DNA from: Pseudomonadota bacterium
GTDB lineage: Bacteria > Pseudomonadota > Gammaproteobacteria > Burkholderiales > Casimicrobiaceae
Reading direction: 5' to 3'
Length of the DNA: 10,884 nucleotides
NCBI GenBank assembly: GCA_029571495.1
Contig: JAKPSO010000436.1
Location: forward strand, 1 to 10,884
The notes beneath the pieces were generated by a model. It was given only the letters and a program-made list of their open reading frames with translations, did no database searches and was not told the DNA's origin. Positions within the stretch are counted from its first letter, which is position 1. Each line of letters opens with the position of its first letter. A program made the position numbers and the translations under genes. Below, one piece after another: positions 6,253-10,884 of this stretch.

Positions 6253-7338
6253 CTACAAACGCTGTTCCGTTGCTGCATCAAAGCAGGACAAGCGGCACGT
6301 GTCAAAGCTGAAACGAATCGGCGCGTCGACGCAAACGTCAGTCTCGTCGTGCAGTACGGCTGACAGCGTGGTACCGTTGACATCAATCCACAAAACGCGG
6401 TGATTGCCCATGGGTTCGACGAGTTGCACCGTCCCCGACAAGTCGCCGTCGCTGTCAATGCGGATGTATTCTGGGCGTACGCCGAGCACGACGTTGCGCT
6501 TTGCACCCGTCTCCAATTCCGACTTGAACGAATTACCAGGTAGCGTGACGCTGACCGCCGGGGACGCAAATTTTCCGACAACACCGTCGAATGCCAACTC
6601 ACCCGGGAGAAGATTCATACCCGGCGCCCCTAAAAATCCGGCCACAAATAGGTTCTCCGGTCGCTCATACACTTCAACCGGTGCTCCGATCTGCTGAATT
6701 TTCCCGCTGCGCATCACCACTACACGCGTGGCCAGCGTCATCGCTTCGACCTGATCGTGCGTAACGTAGATCATGGTCGAACCGAGCGATTTGTGCAGCA
6801 ATTTCAGTTCACGGCGCAATTCGGTACGCAACTTCGCGTCGAGGTTGGAGAGTGGTTCATCAAGCAAGAACACGTCCGCTTCGCGAACTAACGCGCGACC
6901 GATCGCGACTCGCTGACGCTGTCCGCCCGAGAGCTGCGCTGGCTTGCGTTGCAGCAGCGCCTCAAGCTGCAACATCTTTGCCGTGCGCTGAACGCGGCGA
7001 TCGATTTCTTCTTTGGGCGTGCCACTGACGCGCAGGCCAAACGACATGTTCCTCTCGACCGTCATTGTGGGATACAGGGCATACGACTGAAACACCATGC
7101 CGATGCCGCGTTCGTTGGGCTCCGCGTAGGTTACGTCGTTTCCAGCGATTTCGATGCTGCCGCCGCTGACGTCGATCAGTCCCGCAATGCTGTGCAGGAG
7201 CGTTGATTTACCGCATCCAGACGGTCCCAGTAACACGAGAAACTCACCCGAATTAACCGTTAGGTTTAGGTCCTCAATGACGGCATTGCTGCCAAAGCGA
7301 ATGCACAGATCCTTTACGTTGACACCTGACACGGTCAT
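6253..7338 (-). CDS. Sugar ABC transporter ATP-binding protein (MalK/UgpC/MsmK-like)
   Basis: This is the ATPase that powers carbohydrate import through the two permeases encoded just upstream. It is 361 residues, the usual length of MalK-type proteins that carry a regulatory C-terminal domain. Walker A is GPSGCGKST (38-46), the Q-loop is Q84, the signature is LSGGQ (136-140), Walker B ends FLLDE (157-161), the D-loop is SNLD, and the switch histidine is H194. AGFLGAPGMN (233-242) links to the C-terminal OB-fold (TOBE) domain, about 242-355, including VLGVRPEYIRI. Such domains receive regulatory signals in MalK and bind shared partners in MsmK. It starts 6 bases after the previous gene. No other ATPase is visible, so it is the natural partner of this importer. 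In GtsABC-type glucose systems the equivalent subunit is called MalK or GtsD. Confidence 0.95.
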   Translation of the reverse strand: MTVSGVNVKDLCIRFGSNAVIEDLNLTVNSGEFLVLLGPSGCGKSTLLHSIAGLIDVSGGSIEIAGNDVTYAEPNERGIGMVFQSYALYPTMTVERNMSFGLRVSGTPKEEIDRRVQRTAKMLQLEALLQRKPAQLSGGQRQRVAIGRALVREADVFLLDEPLSNLDAKLRTELRRELKLLHKSLGSTMIYVTHDQVEAMTLATRVVVMRSGKIQQIGAPVEVYERPENLFVAGFLGAPGMNLLPGELAFDGVVGKFASPAVSVTLPGNSFKSELETGAKRNVVLGVRPEYIRIDSDGDLSGTVQLVEPMGNHRVLWIDVNGTTLSAVLHDETDVCVDAPIRFSFDTCRLSCFDAATEQRL

Positions 7339-7344
7339 ACCCCA

Positions 7345-8259
7345 CTATCCTTTCACAGCGCCGGCCGCAATGCCGCGCACGAACCAACGACCAGACACAA
7401 AATAGACCAGCAGCGGCACCATCGAGGTGAGGATCGTCGCAGCCATGTTGACGTTATAGAGTCGCTCACCCGTGGTCGTATTGATCACATTGTTGAGCTG
7501 CACGGTCATCGGCAGGTTTTCGCGTCCAGCGAATACCAACCCGAAGATGTAGTCATTCCACACCCCGGTAACTTGCATAATCGCACCGACAATAATGATC
7601 GGTGCCGACATGGGTAACATGAGCTGAAAGAAAATACGCCAGAAACCGCCGCCATCCACCCGTGCCGCCTTGAAGAGCTCCAGCGGCAACGAGGCGTAGT
7701 AGTTGCGAAACAGCAGAGTCATCACCGGCATACTGAAGATGACGTGAATCACTACGATTCCGGGAAGCGAACTAAATAACTGCGCCGCAGCGAGCACCTT
7801 TACGAGCGGATAAATCATCACCTGCGCCGGTATAAACGCGCCCAGCAACAACATAGCAAAAAGCCAGCCGGCGCCGCGTGATCTCCAGAAACTCAACGCG
7901 TACCCATTCACAGCGCCAATGAGAATCGGAAAGATAACGCTCGGGATTACGATAGCCACGGAGTTCCAAAATCCCGTGCGGATGCCTTCGCACGAAACGC
8001 CGGTACAAACTTCGCTCCAAGCAACGCGCCATGCTTCGAATGTGAAGTGCTGCGGCAGGCCGAACAGAAATCCTTGGCGAATCTCATCCATGCTCTTGAG
8101 CGAAGTCACGACCATGATGTACAGCGGCGTCAGGAAGAAGAGCGCCGCAATCACGAGGAACGCATAGATACCGATGCGTGCGGCGCTCATGCGTCGCGCC
8201 GATCGGCGCCGGGCGCTGCCCGGTGTCGCGGTCGCTGAAGTCACGCTTGACAGGCTCAT
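7345..8259 (-). CDS. gtsC: Carbohydrate ABC transporter permease, GtsC-like (MalG-type)
   Basis: This is the second inner membrane channel subunit of the sugar importer, 304 residues. A Ser/Arg-rich cytoplasmic tail (1-29) precedes about six transmembrane helices, beginning at 30-51. The EAA loop ELFKAARVDGGGFWRIFFQL (194-213), which docks on the ATPase, is well preserved. The protein ends RWFVRGIAAGAVKG. Three stretches match the Pseudomonas glucose/mannose permease GtsC as I recall it: EVCTGVSCEGIRTGFWNS (83-100), LNNVINTTTGERLYNVNMAA (255-274) and the VRG-AGAVKG end. The symbol rests on this recalled resemblance. The ATG overlaps the preceding permease stop (ATGA), and AGAGGG lies seven bases upstream within that gene, supporting this start over Met24. 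Confidence 0.9.
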   Translation of the reverse strand: MSLSSVTSATATPGSARRRSARRMSAARIGIYAFLVIAALFFLTPLYIMVVTSLKSMDEIRQGFLFGLPQHFTFEAWRVAWSEVCTGVSCEGIRTGFWNSVAIVIPSVIFPILIGAVNGYALSFWRSRGAGWLFAMLLLGAFIPAQVMIYPLVKVLAAAQLFSSLPGIVVIHVIFSMPVMTLLFRNYYASLPLELFKAARVDGGGFWRIFFQLMLPMSAPIIIVGAIMQVTGVWNDYIFGLVFAGRENLPMTVQLNNVINTTTGERLYNVNMAATILTSMVPLLVYFVSGRWFVRGIAAGAVKG

Positions 8260-9161
8260 GCTGCCGCCCTCTTCGCAGCGCTGCGGCTACGCGCCACCAT
8301 AAACGGTACTACCAGCACAATCACCATCAGCAGTAGCACAATCGACCCCGCGGACGCCAACGCGATGTTGGCGCGACCAAACAAGTGGTCCATGATGAAC
8401 TTGGCCGGGACATCGCTAGCGGTGCCTGGACCACCTTGCGTCATAGACACCACCGCGTCGAACACTTTCACCACACCCGTGAAGAGCAAAATGAAGACAG
8501 TGGCGACCGTCGGGCCCATCATGGGTAAGACGATCGAGACGTACACGCGCCACGCTGGAATGCCGTCGATTCGCGCCGCCTTCCAAATGTCTTCATCGAT
8601 GCCGCGTAAGCCCGCGAGCATGAGCGCCATGACCAGCCCAGCGCCTTGCCATACAGCGGCGATGACGACCGTGTAAATAACCTTGTCTTGATCGACGATC
8701 CAGTCGAACGTGAAATCGACAAATCCCATTTGTCGCACCGCTTGCTGGAGCCCGCTTTCCGGGTTGAGCACCCACTGCCACACCAACCCTGTTGCAACAA
8801 ACGACATCGCGTATGGATACAAGAAGATAGTGCGCAGCACACCTTCTGCCCGCACCTTTTGGTCAAGGAACACGGCCAACAGGAACCCAATCACCATGCA
8901 CGCCAACAAAAACAAAACACCATAAATCGCGAGGTTCTGCAGTGACATCAACCATCGTTCGTTGTCGAACAACCGCTCATACTGTTGCAGACCAACAAAG
9001 TCGTACTGCGGAAACGTACGCGAGGTAGACATCGACACGCGAAGCGACCACAGCGTCGTGCCCAAGTAACCGACAAGCACCGTGAGCGTCATCGGCAACA
9101 AGGCAGACCAAGTTACAAACGAGCGCCAGAGCGGTTTTCGAGGTGTGGGTCTATTAGTCAA
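8256..9161 (-). CDS. gtsB: Carbohydrate ABC transporter permease, GtsB-like (MalF-type), TTG start
   Basis: This is the first channel subunit of the importer, 301 residues, with about six transmembrane helices (about 17-39, 74-98, 109-130, 160-185, 211-232 and 268-290). The EAA loop DEDIWKAARIDGIPAWRVYV (189-208) binds the ATPase. TGLVWQWVLNPESGLQQ (124-140), DWIVDQDKVIYTVVIAAVWQ and VSMTQGGPGTASDVPAKFI (238-256) resemble GtsB of glucose/mannose importers. The start is TTG at 9161: no ATG or GTG occurs in frame between the upstream stop at 9204-9206 and this codon, and GAGAG lies about nine bases before it. The next Met would remove the first helix. The gene follows the binding-protein gene after 75 bases, which hold a stem-loop, and overlaps gtsC by four bases. 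Confidence 0.9.
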   Translation of the reverse strand: MTNRPTPRKPLWRSFVTWSALLPMTLTVLVGYLGTTLWSLRVSMSTSRTFPQYDFVGLQQYERLFDNERWLMSLQNLAIYGVLFLLACMVIGFLLAVFLDQKVRAEGVLRTIFLYPYAMSFVATGLVWQWVLNPESGLQQAVRQMGFVDFTFDWIVDQDKVIYTVVIAAVWQGAGLVMALMLAGLRGIDEDIWKAARIDGIPAWRVYVSIVLPMMGPTVATVFILLFTGVVKVFDAVVSMTQGGPGTASDVPAKFIMDHLFGRANIALASAGSIVLLLMVIVLVVPFMVARSRSAAKRAAA

Positions 9162-9210
9162 CGTATGTTCTCTCGGTATTGTGCGGAAGTATCGAGCGGT
9201 GGATCAGTTC

Positions 9211-9233
9211 GTTAACGCGCGTGCCGCGTCAAC
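9211..9233 (-). promoter_or_regulatory. 9-bp stem-loop between binding-protein and permease genes
   Basis: In the transcript GUUGACGCG (bases 9233-9225) pairs with CGCGUUAAC (9219-9211) around a 5-base loop, with one G-U pair. It begins a few bases after the binding-protein stop. No U-run follows, so it is not an ordinary terminator. Comparable structures downstream of malE-like genes protect the upstream mRNA or reduce read-through so that the binding protein outnumbers its permease. That role here is inference. Confidence 0.6.
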
Positions 9234-9236
9234 CAA

Positions 9237-10481
9237 TCACCGCACCTTCAGCGCGTTGACGATATCTTTCTGGACTTTTTCTACTGGCGTGTTGCGATTC
9301 CAGTACGCCGTCAGAATGTCTGACAGCGCGCCGTTTTGATCCGGGCTCAAGTAAATTTCACCATTGCCGAGGTGGCGCGATTTGTCTTTCATGATCGCGA
9401 GGCCCTGCTGAGCACAGACGTCCATTTTTGACGCGTCGACGTCGGTGCGAATCGGGATAGAGCCCTTTTTGCTATTGAACGCCACTTGGGTGCTCGGCGC
9501 CGTTATTACTGCAGCAATCGCGTTTTGAGCTTTGATCGCGGCGGGGTCTTTCGTCTTCGGGAAGACAAAAACGTCGCCCTGAATGACATACGGAGAGTTG
9601 GCTCCAAACCCCGGCAGGCATCCAAAATCCTTACCGGCGGTTTGCCCTGCTTGACTAAATTCACCTTTGGCCCAGTCACCCATAAATTGCACACCAGCCT
9701 TGCCAGTGATGAGCATCGCTGTTGCGTCATTCCAGTTGCGCCCCGGCGAGCCCTTGTCGACGTAGGACTGCAGGCGCTTATACGTCGTCAACACGTTTTT
9801 GAAAGCGTCCGATTGAATCGCTTTTGCATCGCGATCTCGTAAAACCTTTAAATAAAGTTCGCGGCCACCGACGTTGATGAGCACCGCCGTAAATACGATG
9901 TTGTCTTGCCATGACTGACCGCCATGGGCAAGTGGCACGAGCCCCGCCGCCTTCAGCTTGTCCAGCGCAGCGAACAACTCGTCCATGGATTTGGGTTCAT
10001 TGGTAATGCCTGCTTTCTTAAACGCCGCCTTCGAGTACCAGATCCATGCCGGCATATGGATGTTCACCGGCGCCGCGTAGTAGTGGCCCTTGACACGAAT
10101 AACGTTCAGCACCGTCTCCGGCAAGAATTTGTCCCAACCTTCGCGTGTGGCAACGTCATCAATCGGGTTGAGCATGCCTTGCTCAACAAGATCAAGAAAC
10201 TGCTTTGACGTATTGAATTGCGCTGCCGTTGGCGGGTTGCCACCGACGATTCGGTTGATCGCGACGGAACGCGCCTGCTCGCCGAGCGCCACGGCATTGT
10301 CGACCCAGACGCCACCGGTCGCGCGATAGGCGTCCGCGAGTGTCTTGACGGCGGCTGATTCGCCGCCGGATGTCCACCAATGAATGACTTCTGCTTTATA
10401 CGGCGCGGCAGGTGCTTGCGCGAACGCTGGTCCTAACAGCGCGAGCGTCAATGTGGAAACGAGCAAAGGGAGGGTTCTCAT
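9237..10481 (-). CDS. gtsA: Sugar ABC transporter substrate-binding protein, GtsA-like (glucose/mannose type)
   Basis: This periplasmic protein captures the sugar and delivers it to the GtsB/GtsC channel. It has 414 residues with a signal peptide (hydrophobic core 4-18, signal peptidase I site after AFA at 19-21). The mature protein starts QAPAAPYKAEVIHWWTSGGE. The WWTSGGE motif (35-41), GNPPTAAQFN (81-90), VNIHMPAWIWYSKAAFKKAG (139-158) and FMGDWAKGEF (266-275) fit family 1 binding proteins of the glucose/mannose GtsA group, with the paired Trp typical of sugar stacking. A longer frame to 10673 exists, but ATG 10481 is right: it starts the signal peptide, GGAG lies 8 bases before it, and the extension would run antisense through the GH1 gene. 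The gene follows GH1 after 13 bases. Beta-glucosides, such as cellobiose, are also possible ligands. Confidence 0.93.
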   Translation of the reverse strand: MRTLPLLVSTLTLALLGPAFAQAPAAPYKAEVIHWWTSGGESAAVKTLADAYRATGGVWVDNAVALGEQARSVAINRIVGGNPPTAAQFNTSKQFLDLVEQGMLNPIDDVATREGWDKFLPETVLNVIRVKGHYYAAPVNIHMPAWIWYSKAAFKKAGITNEPKSMDELFAALDKLKAAGLVPLAHGGQSWQDNIVFTAVLINVGGRELYLKVLRDRDAKAIQSDAFKNVLTTYKRLQSYVDKGSPGRNWNDATAMLITGKAGVQFMGDWAKGEFSQAGQTAGKDFGCLPGFGANSPYVIQGDVFVFPKTKDPAAIKAQNAIAAVITAPSTQVAFNSKKGSIPIRTDVDASKMDVCAQQGLAIMKDKSRHLGNGEIYLSPDQNGALSDILTAYWNRNTPVEKVQKDIVNALKVR

Positions 10482-10494
10482 GTGTGTTTCTCCG

Positions 10495-10884
10495 TTAGGC
10501 CTTAAGGAATTCGGCGTACCAGTGACCGCTCGCCTTGAGCGTCCGCTGCTGGGTGACATAGTCAACGTAGGTAAGGCCAAAGCGGCGGACATAGCCCTCT
10601 GCCCACTCAAAGTTATCGAGCAAACTCCATGCGAAATAACCTTTGAGCGCGACACCGCGTTGCATCGCGTCACGCGCCGCCACTAGGTGACGCGCAAGGT
10701 AGCGACGACGCTCGACATCATCGATGCTTCCGTCGGGCAGCACAACATCATCGAACGTGCTGCCATTCTCAGTGATGTAGATCGCGGGAGGATTCCAGTC
10801 GCGCTGGATGCGATCCAGCAGCGTCACCATGCCTTCCGGGGACACTTCCCATCCAAATGCGGTCCGTTCAACGTTGGGGCGCTC
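10495..10884 (-). CDS. GH1 beta-glucosidase, C-terminal 129 residues (5' end outside window)
   Basis: This is a family GH1 retaining beta-glycosidase, most likely a beta-glucosidase that splits imported beta-glucosides or releases glucose in the cytoplasm. Only the 3' end is present; the first half of the barrel and the acid/base NEP motif lie outside. Residues counted from the window edge: GWEVSPEGM (11-19), YITENGS with catalytic nucleophile E39 (36-42), and GYFAWSLLDNFEWAEGY (82-98). The last stretch carries the aglycone-side W86 and the glycone-binding E93 and W94, and the chain ends WYAEFLKA. The FEW arrangement and the absence of a phosphate-binding Ser/Lys/Tyr pattern indicate an unphosphorylated substrate, which agrees with ABC rather than PTS uptake. 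Its stop is 13 bases before the binding-protein start, so it shares the operon. Whether it has a signal peptide cannot be seen. Confidence 0.94.
   Translation of the reverse strand, partial: ERPNVERTAFGWEVSPEGMVTLLDRIQRDWNPPAIYITENGSTFDDVVLPDGSIDDVERRRYLARHLVAARDAMQRGVALKGYFAWSLLDNFEWAEGYVRRFGLTYVDYVTQQRTLKASGHWYAEFLKA

Noticed and set aside
6192..6602. 136-codon minus-strand frame overlapping the ATPase C-terminus
   Set aside because: It is an out-of-frame shadow of the TOBE domain region, low in complexity and without family signs.
10482..10673. N-terminal extension of the binding-protein frame (64 extra residues)
   Set aside because: It lies antisense to the end of the GH1 gene, and the true start at 10481 has a good ribosome binding site and begins a clear signal peptide.

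Overview
The window looks like chromosomal DNA of a proteobacterium, most likely a betaproteobacterium. The main reason is the left block: uvrD, a BPSS1780-type membrane protein, a ThrB homoserine kinase of the aminoglycoside-phosphotransferase fold, and a DUF2782-like protein. That set is familiar from Burkholderiales and relatives. This assignment rests on recalled family knowledge and not on a search. Coding density is high and I saw no RNA genes, CRISPR arrays, insertion sequences or phage genes.

Left part (1-3308): the 3' end of uvrD runs on the + strand and converges on a minus-strand group of three genes, DUF2782-like -> thrB -> BPSS1780-like, the last two overlapping by ATGA. A gap of 353 bases (3309-3661) follows. 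It has no convincing gene, a good -10 box next to the DUF2782-like start, and several palindromes.

Right part (3662-10884): a single minus-strand carbohydrate operon, read from right to left. It starts beyond the window edge and contains, in order of transcription: a GH1 beta-glucosidase (3' end only), a sugar-binding protein, two permeases and an ATPase of the glucose/mannose (GtsABC-MalK-like) ABC importer type, two tiny candidate ORFs, a secreted endonuclease/exonuclease/phosphatase (EEP)-fold hydrolase, and a GH30 glycosidase lipoprotein. Spacings are very tight (overlaps of 1-4 bases, gaps of 6-17 bases) except for 75 bases after the binding protein, which hold a 9-bp stem-loop.

Inferred working model: GH30 and the EEP enzyme act in the envelope or outside on a beta-glucosyl substrate (beta-glucan, glucosylceramide or another glucolipid). 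The ABC importer brings in glucose or short beta-glucosides, and GH1 finishes hydrolysis in the cytoplasm. The GH1 fragment shows the unphosphorylated-sugar type of glycone site, which fits ABC rather than PTS uptake. The least ordinary feature is the 243-base stretch between the ATPase and EEP genes. There a strong Shine-Dalgarno site starts a 43-codon ORF, whose stop overlaps a 33-codon ORF (ATGA), whose stop in turn overlaps the start of the EEP gene (ATGA); the EEP gene has no clear ribosome binding site of its own.
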